Shown one piece after another: positions 34,328-41,231 of a DNA stretch of 41,231 nt. Source of the stretch: Teichococcus rhizosphaerae. GTDB taxonomy: Bacteria; Pseudomonadota; Alphaproteobacteria; Acetobacterales; Acetobacteraceae. The notes under the pieces are model-generated. The model was not told the origin of the DNA, ran no database searches, and worked only from the letters and a program-made list of their open reading frames with translations. The position numbers were made by a program, and so were the translations under genes. The stretch lies in the NCBI RefSeq assembly GCF_002631185.1, contig NZ_PDNU01000047.1:1-41231 (forward strand), written 5' to 3'. Within the stretch, counting starts at the first letter, position 1; the number at the start of each line of letters is the position of its first letter.

Positions 34328-35813
34328 TCAAACGGCAAAGATGCCGCGACCTTCGCTCATCCCGAACTGCAGGTAATGCAGCAAGGGATTTACGCCCGCG
34401 CTGACCACGTCGGCGTAGTTGCCCAGATAGGCACTGCCGTCGAAGGTCAGGCTGGGGTCACGGTCTTCCTCGACGTCGAAGAGCAGGTAGTGCTCCATGG
34501 GATTCATACCCGCATCCGCGACATCCGTATTGCGCTCCAGATAGAAGCTGGTGTCGAACAGGGCGTTTGGGTCACGCCCCTCATGCCAGCCGAAGGCCAT
34601 GTAGTGCGTCAGGGCATCGCCCCCCGCCAGTTGCACATCCTCATAGTTGGACAGGTAGAAGCTGGCATCCACCAGCAGGCCGGCGAGCTTGGGGGCGGCT
34701 CCACGGGAGGCTCAACCGGGAGCTCCACCACCACGATGGGCATGAAGACGGAATAGCCGCTCCAGGAGTTGATGGTAGGGTTGCGCTCCAAACTGCTCGC
34801 ACTGGGGTTGGTGACCCAGACCGCGCCGGCATGCCCTTCAATGGGTGCCGCAAAGGCGAAGCGGCCATCCCCCAGGTCCTGCACGTGGTCCAGCAGGCTA
34901 GTGGGATTCTCGTTGCTCATGCGCGCAATCTGGTAGGTGCCAGCTTCGGCACCGTCGGTCACCCAAAGGTCGGCTGCCGTGACGCCCCCCTGCGAGGCAT
35001 CGCGGTTCATGAACAGGGCGCGGCCGTCACCCAGCGAGACGAAGTCCGTCATGGCATGGATGGTCAGGCGCGTATGGATAATCTTGGTGCCATCGGGGGT
35101 GCCGTCAGTCACGAACAGGTCTTCGGCGGACTGGATGATAGCCTTGCCTTCGCCCAGGACAGTGAGCCTCACCTCACCGCTGTACCGCCCGCCGATGGTA
35201 TGCTGGTCAAGGGTAATCAGCGTCTGGTCGCCGTCCTTGCTAGTGGCGAAGAGAGAGTATTCGTATTCCAGCGAACTCGCGAAGGCGGTGTAGAGCCACT
35301 TGTCCTCATCGAGGGAAATCATGTCGTGGCCCACAGGGCGGTCAGTGAGCTGCACTGTGCCGTCGGTCATCCCTGAGATAGCGGAGCCGGCAGCACCGGG
35401 ATTGATACCCCTGAGGAGGTGCGTACCCTCAGTGGAGCCATCCGTCACCCACAGCTCATCGCCGTGCACGCCATCAGCGACGGTGAAGAGAGCCCTGTCG
35501 CCGACGAGGGTGAAGTTCTTGGGCGAGACGCTTCCGTCACCCCGGCCGATGTCGCGCACCATCTGTGCGCCGGATTCAGTGCCGTCCGTCACCCACATCT
35601 CGCGACCATGAGGCCATCATTGGCGACGAAAACGGCCTTGCCGTTCGGAAGGGCCGTGAAATCCCCCGGGTCCGAGCTCTCCAGACCGGGATTGATTTCC
35701 TTCAGAAGGCGCGGCTCACTCAATCCAGCCCCGGCAATCCAAAGTTCATTGCCAACCTGCCCGTTCGGTCCGCCTGCGGATGCGAAGGTGTAAGCAGACA
35801 AACAAAGGCTCAT
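34328..35813 (-). pseudogene. ELWxxDGT-repeat protein, broken by two frameshifts and missing half of its repeat module
   Basis: The gene starts at ATG 35813 (AAGGAAG upstream) with NELWIAGAGLSEPRLLKEIN, almost as in the paralogue at 30161. A one-base loss next to 35610 turns an expected LHGREMWVTDG into a frame that stops nearby; restoring one C would repair it. Reading in the next frame continues through several WVTDGT repeats to the linker VELPVEPPVEPPP at about 34690, where a second frame change joins straight to LLVDASFYLSNYEDV, which is repeat 4 of the module. Repeats 1-3 and the usual spacer are absent, so a deletion probably produced the second frameshift. Three repeats remain and the tail EGRGIFAV is kept. 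Sequencing error could explain the first break but hardly the missing half-module. Confidence 0.78.
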
Positions 35814-36022
35814 TGAGCTCTTCCTTGGCAATATCAATGAATCTCATCATCGAAAGAAAATTCAAGGAATGCTCTGAAGCTCTATTAATGAGACGTCAAC
35901 ACAGCTAGGGGTTGTCTAAGAAGGCCTACCGCAGGGGTGAAAATGCCTAAATAGCGCGAAACAACAAACTGATAAGTTGATTTTGATTTAGGAATGGAGA
36001 TTTGTTCACAACAAATTCAGTC
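35814..36022. promoter_or_regulatory. AT-rich upstream region of the three-gene repeat-protein cluster
   Basis: These 209 bases are much richer in A/T than their surroundings and must carry the promoter of the minus-strand cluster. Candidate elements are weak (TTGACG near 35870 on the minus strand), so I do not assign boxes. The upstream side is cut off by the IS at 36023. Confidence 0.35.
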
Positions 36023-37303
36023 GAACACTTCAAAATACCTCGCTGTTGAGGCGCTGAGCTGATTCATTGGCCTCGTTCAGCACAGACAGTGGCGACGGCA
36101 AGTTAGCCTGTCTTCTTTGATATGGATGAGCGATACGCGGCTCTCTTCGCGGCCGGTGATCCGCTGGAGCGTCTTGCAGCCGCATCGACTTCGAGATCTT
36201 CCGCCCCGTGCTGGATACGGCGCTGACGCGGTCGGATCGCAGCCGCGGCGGGCGCCCGCCGTATGACGCGGTGCTGATGCCGCATCTTGGTGCTGCAGGC
36301 GCTCTACAGCCTCTCCGACGAGCAGGCCGAGTTCCAGCTGCGCGACCGGCTGTCCTTCATGCGCTTCGTAGGTCTCGGGCTGCACCAGGCGGTGCGGGAC
36401 GCCAAGACGATCTGGCTCTACCGCGAGCAGCTCAAGCAGGCGGGTGCTATCGAGGGGCTATTCCGCCGCTTTGACGCGGTGCTGGCCGAGCAAGGCTATT
36501 TGGCCATGGGCGGGCAGATCATCGACGCCACGATCATTGCCGCACCACGCCAGAAGCTCACCCTGGAGGAGAAGGCCACGATCCGGGAGGGCGGCACGCC
36601 GGCGCACTGGTCAAAGGCCAAGCGGGCGCAGAAGGATTGTGACGCACGCTGGACCCTCAAGCGCGACAGGACCAAGCCCAAACCAGAAGGTGCGCAGCGC
36701 CAGGCCATCCAGATCGCGGTGCCGGTCTTTGGCTACAAGAGCCATATCGGCATCGACCGGCGGCACGGGCTGATCCGCCGCTGGACGGTGACCGATGCCG
36801 CCCAGCACGACAGCCGCAGCTTTGCTGGCCTGCTCGATCCCGGGAACACCGCCAGCCGCGTCTGGGCTGACACCGCGTATCGGACAAAGCGCAATCTGGA
36901 GGTGCTGGAGCGGCGGGGGCTGGCCGAGCGCATGCAGTTCCGCAGGGCGCCGCGGCGTGGGCTCTCCGGGCAGCAGGCGAAGGCCAATGCATCACGCGCC
37001 CGGATCCGCTCCGGCATCGAGCATGTCTTTGCCGCCCAGAAGCACCGCATGGCGCTGTTCGTCCGCACCATCGGCCTGGCCCGGGCGCAAGTGAAGATCG
37101 GCATCGCCAATCTGGCTTATAACTTCACCCGCCTCGCCTGGCTCAGCAGCCGAACTGCGCCCGCATAACCCCACGGCGCCCATGGAAGGCGGCACCCGTC
37201 GTCCGAAGCCGGTGACCCAGCCGGGTCAGCAAGGGCACGGCACAGTCTGAGGCGACGATCCTGCCCGGGAAGGCCACTCAGCAGTGGGTATTTCGAGGTG
37301 TCC
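36023..37303 (+). mobile_element. IS5-family element, copy 2 (decayed)
   Basis: The left end (GAACACTTCAAAATACCT) and right end (reverse complement GGACACCTCGAAATACC) match those of the copy at 7295-8577, and the length (1281 bases) is nearly the same. The two copies lie in the same orientation 27.4 kb apart. The flanks (ATTCAGTC left, CGCCGTGT right) show no duplication. Confidence 0.72.
36123..37168 (+). pseudogene. IS5-family transposase, 5' part destroyed
   Basis: From about 36290 to the stop at 37168 the reading is nearly identical to the transposase at 7367, including GQIIDATIIA, VWADTAYRTKRN and SGIEHVFAAQKHRM. The first part is damaged: where copy 1 has its ATG there is AAGTTAG with a stop, a single base is missing near 36180, and two more near 36280. 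Together these three missing bases restore the frame downstream, so a shorter protein from an internal start retains all three catalytic residues but lacks the N-terminus. Confidence 0.75.
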
Positions 37304-37582
37304 CGCCGTGTCGGCCATCTTGACGCAACCGCGGTCGAGATACACGCGCCGCCCGTCCTCCAGCGCGAAGTCGACCGGGATCTGATCGCCGCCGAAGTGA
37401 TCGGCGAGCGCCTCGAGGACTTGGCGAAAGGTTCTCTGCCGGGCTGTTCCCTCGACGCCACCCACCACCCCCGAGGGCCTGTGTTGGTAGCGATCGACCG
37501 GCAGCCGTGTGTAATCACTCCGGACGATGCGCGCGACGTCGCCAATGGCGTTTGGGGGGAACAGCGAGAGCGGGATGGGCAT
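37304..37582 (-). pseudogene. Unknown gene truncated by the IS5-family element
   Basis: Reading leftwards from ATG 37582 (MPIPLSLFPPNAIGDVARIV), the frame shows regular protein-like composition (FRQVLEALADHFGGDQIPVD, then FALEDGRRVYLDRG) until the IS end at 37303 and stops inside it at 37226. About 93 native residues remain. I do not recognise the family. The C-terminal part has been lost. Confidence 0.45.
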
Positions 37583-37720
37583 CGAGGGAATCCGAGGGCG
37601 GCGCGTCGTGGGGAGTGTCGTGGTGGGTGGATGGCGCCGAACCAGCGCCACGGCACGCCACCGGCTCCAGCGGTGGCTCGGCCATCATCGGCGCCCCCGA
37701 GCCGTTGCTCAATGGCAAAA

Positions 37721-37736
37721 ATCACGGACCCGTGAT
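37721..37736. repeat. Perfect 7-bp-arm palindrome, repeated near the right edge
   Basis: ATCACGGACCCGTGAT is symmetric (arms ATCACGG/CCGTGAT). Its reverse complement recurs with one difference at 41091-41106 (ATCACGGGTCCGTGTT). It lies 26 bases before the nuclease pseudogene start and could be an operator. Confidence 0.4.
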
Positions 37737-37762
37737 GTTGGGCGGCAAAGGTGGCGGTCGCT

Positions 37763-38407
37763 ATGTTCCGCCGCCTGTCGCCGCTTTCCCGCTTGCTCCT
37801 GAGTGCCTTCCTGCTGCTGAGCCAGCCCGACTAGGCGGAGGAGCTGCTGGGGCGGGTGGTCGGAGTGCATGACGGCGACACGCTGACCCTGCTGACGCCG
37901 CAAAACTAGCAAGTGCGGGCCCAGCAGGAGCTCTCGACCCTGGCCTTTCGCCAGGCCGTGCGGGTCGTGGTGGAGGATACCGACCGCTATGGCCGCACCG
38001 TGGGGCGGGTGTGGGCCGGCACGGTCGATGTCAACGCCGAGCTGGTTCGCCGCGGCGCGGCCTGGGTCTACCGCCAGTACAATCGCGACCCGGCGCTGCC
38101 GCGGCTGGAGGCGGAGGCACGCCAGGCCCGCCGCGGCCTGTGGGCCCTGCCTGCCAGCGAGCAGGTGCCGCCCTGGGAATGGCGCAGCAACGGTGGCAGG
38201 GCGTCCGCGACCCCGTCGCGGCCGCCCGCCAGCCCGACGGCGGCGGCGCCCCAGAGCCGCGGCGGCGGCGGCTTCAGCTGCGGCAGCAAGCGCTATTGCA
38301 CGCAGATGAGCAGCTGCGCCGAGGCGCAGTTCCATTTCCGCCAGTGCGGCCTGGCGCGGCTGGATGGCGACCGGGACGGTGTGCCGTGTGAGCGGCTTTG
38401 CCGCTGA
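37763..38407 (+). pseudogene. Thermonuclease (SNase-like) with excalibur domain, inactivated
   Basis: One reading frame runs from ATG 37763 to TGA 38407, but contains two TAG codons. A signal-like start (FRRLSPLSRLLLSAFLLLSQ) ends at the first TAG (37832-37834), followed by GRVVGVHDGDTLTLLTPQN and the second TAG (37907-37909). After it, the normal stretch with the catalytic Arg and the IDAPE motif (about 18-20 residues) is missing; the frame resumes at QELSTLAFRQAVRVVVEDTD then RYGRTVGRV, which holds the second conserved Arg. The C-terminus is a good excalibur domain (YCTQMSSCAEAQFHFRQCG, LDGDRDGVPCERLC). Two stops and a deleted active-site segment mean no nuclease activity. Confidence 0.85.
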
Positions 38408-38466
38408 GCCCGCCGCCATTGCCCGCTCCCCTGGCGGGGCGCCGGGTGGAGTGCCATGCAGGCGGC

Positions 38467-39384
38467 ATGCCCTGTGATGCGACCGACCCACCCAGCCCTG
38501 CCGCTCTGGAAGCCATGGCCGCCACCCTGGAAGCCAGCGGCCGCTACCGGGTGCTGCGCCGGGTGGAGCCCTGCGTCACCATCGCGCCGCCGCCGGGCAC
38601 GCCCACCCGCCTTGGCCTGCTGCTCGACCTGGAGACGACGGGGCTCGACCCGGCGCAGGACGAGATCATCGAACTGGCCATGCTGCCCTTCACCTACGGG
38701 CTGGACGGCACGCTCTACGGCGTGGGCGAGCCCTTCAGCCGGCTGCGCCAGCCCGCCCGGCCGATCCCGCCGGCGGTGAGCAGCCTGACCGGCCTGACGG
38801 ATGCGATGGTGGCTGGCCACCAGATCGACCCCGAGGAGGTGGCGCGGTTCATCGCCCCCGCCGCCCTGATCGTCGCCCACAATGCGCGCTTTGACCGGCG
38901 CTTTGCCGAGCGCTTCTGCGAGGCCTTCGCGGCCAAGCCCTGGGCCTGCTCGCTGGCGCAGGTGGACTGGGCGGCAGAGGGGTTCGAGGGCACGCGGCTC
39001 GGCTATCTCGCCATGCGCTGCGGGCTGTTCTTTGGCGGGCACCGGGCGCTGCATGACTGCGAGGCGACACTGGCGATCCTGGCGCGGCCGCTGCCCACGT
39101 CCGGCGTCACAGGGCTCACACGGCTGCTGGAGACTGCCCGCCAGGCCTCCTGGCGGATCTGGGCGGTGGAGGCACCCTTTGAGGCCAAGGACCGCCTCAA
39201 GGCGCGCGGCTACCGCTGGAACGGGGAGGCCACGGCAGAGCAGCCGCGCGCCTGGTACACCGATGTGCCGGAGGCCCTGCAGCAGGCGGAGCTGAGCTTC
39301 CTGTGGCAGGAGGTCTATGGCCGGGAGGTCGATCTGCCCCAGCAGCGTCTCACCGCCCAGGAGCGCTTCTCCGAGCGGGGGTGA
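38467..39384 (+). CDS. DnaQ-family 3'-5' exonuclease (DEDDh) with extra C-terminal domain
   Basis: The product is about 305 residues from ATG 38467. The exonuclease domain (about 50-215) carries all motifs: ExoI LLLDLETTGLD, ExoII VAHNARFDRRF, and ExoIII HRALHDCEAT with the DEDDh His. This fold acts as a proofreader in DNA polymerase III epsilon, and as a free nuclease in many plasmid and phage proteins. The C-terminal ~75 residues (APFEAKDRLKARGYRWNG, WYTDVPEALQQAELSFLWQE) form a separate small domain seen in epsilon-like proteins outside the replisome. The upstream neighbour is a dead nuclease; no polymerase is near. Likely role: DNA repair or plasmid DNA processing. Confidence 0.85.
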   Translation: MPCDATDPPSPAALEAMAATLEASGRYRVLRRVEPCVTIAPPPGTPTRLGLLLDLETTGLDPAQDEIIELAMLPFTYGLDGTLYGVGEPFSRLRQPARPIPPAVSSLTGLTDAMVAGHQIDPEEVARFIAPAALIVAHNARFDRRFAERFCEAFAAKPWACSLAQVDWAAEGFEGTRLGYLAMRCGLFFGGHRALHDCEATLAILARPLPTSGVTGLTRLLETARQASWRIWAVEAPFEAKDRLKARGYRWNGEATAEQPRAWYTDVPEALQQAELSFLWQEVYGREVDLPQQRLTAQERFSERG

Positions 39385-39718
39385 GGAGGGTTGATCCGGG
39401 GGCAAGCCTGGCACCGAGGCCAGCTTTGCTGCCCCCATCGCCTCCGCAAGGCTCGCGCCCGCCGTAGGCTGCCCCTGGTCGGCCTGCCAGGCGGCACGAC
39501 AGCCGCGCCACGCGTCGCCCGATGAGCGCACTCGCATGGACCGACGAGGATAGGCTTGCCCTGGCCTCCGGCCGGCATCCTGAGGCCCTACTCGCCGAAC
39601 GAGGCGAACGGATCGACCGGCTGGGCCCTCAGGCCTCGGCGAGATTGGCGGCCTTGGTGACTTTGTCGGCCATTTGCTCGACCGTTGTTTGCCCGTTGTT
39701 CCGATAAATCGGGAGGCC
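39385..39718. other. Mostly non-coding spacer with one possible small gene
   Basis: A 61-codon frame at 39522-39707 (MSALAWTDEDRLALASGRHP...) has plausible composition for 45 residues, but no ribosome site and no recognised family. On the minus strand ATG GCC GAC AAA at about 39674 opens a 14-codon frame (MADKVTKAANLAEA). Neither is convincing. Confidence 0.25.
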
Positions 39719-40200
39719 GGGTCAACCCAGACGTGAGAGGGGGTTTTATCGGCTGCAAAAACCCCCTCCGCAGAAACCTCGCGGAAACTAACCGGAGGCT
39801 CGTAATCCCCTATAATATAAAGAAAAAATCTCTCTCTTTTTATATTATAGGGGATATCTAAGGGGGGGGGGTGTGTGGTCTTTTTCGTGTGTGTGGGGGA
39901 GGGTTGTCCCCCCTCCCCTTGTCTATAGCATGCAATAACCCCAACAATATCATTCGGAAAGGTATTGCAAAACAACGCATTGGGGGAAATTCGTTCTCCT
40001 ATAAGGACAATATCCGGTAGGACCGCGCCAATCGCCGCATGGAACCTCGTCCTTGACCGCTTCACGAAGCCGCGTTGCCTTGGGGGCAGCCGGCCGAAGT
40101 GTCGGGTATCGCGTGTTGAGGGGACAGACAGTGGCCTTGCTGCCAACTGCGTTCAACGCCGCCAAGGTACAGCCACGGATCACCGAGGGGGCGGCCTGAG
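39719..40200. repeat. Hairpin-rich long direct repeat, copy 1
   Basis: From left to right: an inverted repeat GGGGGTTTT/AAAAACCCCC (39739-39766); GCAGAAACC-type words; CCCCTATAATATA (39807-39819) pairing exactly with TATATTATAGGGG (39841-39853) around a CTCTCTC loop; a G-run/C-run stem (about 39895-39920); an AT-rich part with TGCAATAACC; then a GC-rich block with CAGCCGGCCGAAGTG and GTGTTGAGGGGACAGACAG, ending GACGCCGCCAAGGT-like at about 40168. The order is the same in copy 2. No protein is recognisable. Confidence 0.8.
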
Positions 40201-40754
40201 GCAGGCTGAACCACACGACGCCAGAGCAACTGCAGCCGGCGGCACCTGCTGATCACCGTGCTGAAGGCAATTTTCAGCCGTCACACCCACTCCGGTCTCC
40301 CCCAATTGCTCCCTGACCGGCGGATCTGCCATCAGGGGTCAGTGATGGAGTTCTCACGCTGGGGCAGCAGGCAAGCCGTGAGCGTATGGGATGGCTGCAT
40401 TGGGATGGGCCTTAAAGCGGCTCAGAAGCCCGCCAGAGCCTCTCCTGATGCGGTCCAGCTACACCCCTACCACAAACCACAAAAAGCCGCCCTACGGGCT
40501 TCTGAGGCGATTTCTCTCAAGCTCGTGTTTGCTCGTCCTGAACCTGCCGCAGGACGTGATCCGCAGCGGTGACCTGCCGCAGCGTTTGGAACGGCGGGAG
40601 GAGGGTGGCCACACCCTTGGGGCGCTGAGGTGTCGAACACCCCGGGCCGGGCAATGCTGAGCTTTCTCTCCCAGGCTCTCCTTGGCTCCGCAGCAGCGCG
40701 CTGATCTGCGAGGCAGTGATGATCCGATCTGAAAGCGCAGCAAATTGGATCCTG
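40201..40754. other. Spacer between the two long repeats
   Basis: I see no supported gene in these ~550 bases. Frames on both strands are short and have no recognised content. CCACAAACCACAAAAAGCC and nearby words look like non-coding DNA. Confidence 0.3.
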
Positions 40755-41231
40755 GATCAACCCGCCCGAAAAAGGGGTTTCTGCATGCAGAAACCCCCCC
40801 TCTTGCAGAAACCTCCGCAGAAACCCCGGGGGGCTAGTAAGCCCCTATAATATAAGAAAAAATCTCTCTCTTTTTATATATTATAGGGATAACTAACTGA
40901 GGGGGTGGGGGGGGTGTCTCTATCGTATTTTATAGGGGGGGGGCTCTCCCCCTCCCCCTATAAGGGCCATGCAATAACCTAACCCAATAACCCAAAAAGA
41001 CGGGCAAAATCAGCGGTTTAAGCGTCTTGTGACTGCCTCTTGGCCCAAAATGCAAAAACTCTCCCCGCAGGAACCTCGGGCTTGACCGTGATCACGGGTC
41101 CGTGTTGCGTTGAGCGCAGCCGGCCGAAGTGCCGGGCACGCGTGTTGAGGGGACAGACAGTGGCCTTGCTGCCGACTGCCTTCGACGCCGCCAAGGTGCG
41201 GCCGTGAGTTGCCGATGAGGGCAGCCCGACT
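40755..41231. repeat. Hairpin-rich long direct repeat, copy 2 (runs off the window)
   Basis: Offset from copy 1 by 1036 bases at the start and 1029 at the end. It begins with a perfect 24-base palindrome at 40774-40797 (arms GGGGTTTCTGCA and TGCAGAAACCCC), followed by two more GCAGAAACC words. CCCCTATAATATA (40842-40854) pairs with TATATTATAGGG (40877-40888), and TATAGGGGG (40931-40939) with CCCCCTATA (40954-40962). The CAGCCGGCCGAAGTG and GTGTTGAGGGGACAGACAG blocks follow as in copy 1. Sequence differs between copies but stems are kept. Confidence 0.8.

Noticed and set aside
30200-34670. Regular ~114-base periodicity that at first looks like a CRISPR or VNTR array
   Set aside because: The period equals 38 codons of the protein repeat and sequence varies freely at third positions, so it is protein-level repetition.
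35601-35620. Programmed frameshift in the broken ELWxxDGT gene
   Set aside because: There is no slippery run or downstream structure at the site, and the same gene has a second break with a deletion.
37832-37909. Possible amber recoding (TAG read through) in the nuclease gene
   Set aside because: The catalytic segment is also deleted, no stop-codon suppression signal is visible, and other genes in the window do not use TAG internally. A pseudogene is simpler.
39807-40962. Hairpins at the right end as telomeres of a linear plasmid
   Set aside because: One copy is fully internal with ordinary DNA on both sides, and the second continues past the hairpins to the window edge.
1-41231. tRNA, rRNA and CRISPR-Cas loci
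   Set aside because: I looked for clover-leaf arms with a TTCGA loop, rRNA core words and spaced palindromic repeats with cas-like proteins and saw none.

Overview
The window looks like part of a GC-rich alphaproteobacterial plasmid or plasmid-like accessory region. Codon use, the Ti-type traA/traC/traD/traG order, the HWE histidine kinase and the heavy insertion-sequence load suggest Acetobacteraceae, with Roseomonas-like bacteria my best guess. That assignment is inference; no rRNA or core gene is present to settle it.

Layout. (1) 1-6.5 kb: two divergent genes for large proteins that lack N-terminal signal peptides. One is a GH26-like glycosidase fused to RTX calcium-binding repeats (minus strand, running off the left edge). 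The other is an ELWxxDGT-repeat protein ending in six copies of a ~38-residue 'NPDV...HYL...EGRD' repeat. (2) 6.9-13.5 kb: a damaged conjugation block: a mobC-like fragment, an IS5-family element, a traG/virD4 fragment, intact traD and traC, a Q-type oriT and a full-length traA relaxase-helicase. (3) 13.5-16.6 kb: debris (IS66 and LysR fragments), an intact IS5-family element with CTAG at both ends, a long non-coding stretch with palindromes, and a RepA-like fragment. (4) 17-19 kb: a ParA plus small ribbon-helix-helix partition pair flanked on both sides by AACCATG-type repeats, then a winged-helix protein. (5) 19.2-25.6 kb: an orphan HWE histidine kinase, a complete IS21-family element (istA/istB), and a DUF2231-Rieske-hemerythrin fusion. 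(6) 25.9-29.1 kb: a small protein and a three-gene set matching E. coli yjfK, yjfL and yjfJ (DUF2491, DUF350, PspA/IM30-like), closed by a decayed IS. (7) 30.2-35.8 kb: three co-directional minus-strand genes that reuse the C-terminal repeat module of region 1: a broken ELWxxDGT gene, a metzincin protease and an intact ELWxxDGT gene. (8) 36-41.2 kb: a second, decayed copy of the first IS5-family element, a truncated gene, a dead nuclease, a DnaQ-type exonuclease, and two ~0.48 kb direct repeats about 1.03 kb apart, rich in hairpins and iteron-like motifs.

How it fits together. The transfer (oriT/TraA/TraC/TraD) and partition (ParA/RHH/repeat) parts say plasmid. Loss of the TraG C-terminus and of most of the RepA-like gene suggests that self-transfer, and possibly one replicon, have been lost. 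The cargo is dominated by putative exported repeat proteins that share one interchangeable C-terminal module, plus a membrane/stress set (kinase, Rieske-hemerythrin fusion, yjfKLJ). The module-sharing protein family and the paired hairpin repeats at the right end are the parts I consider least described.
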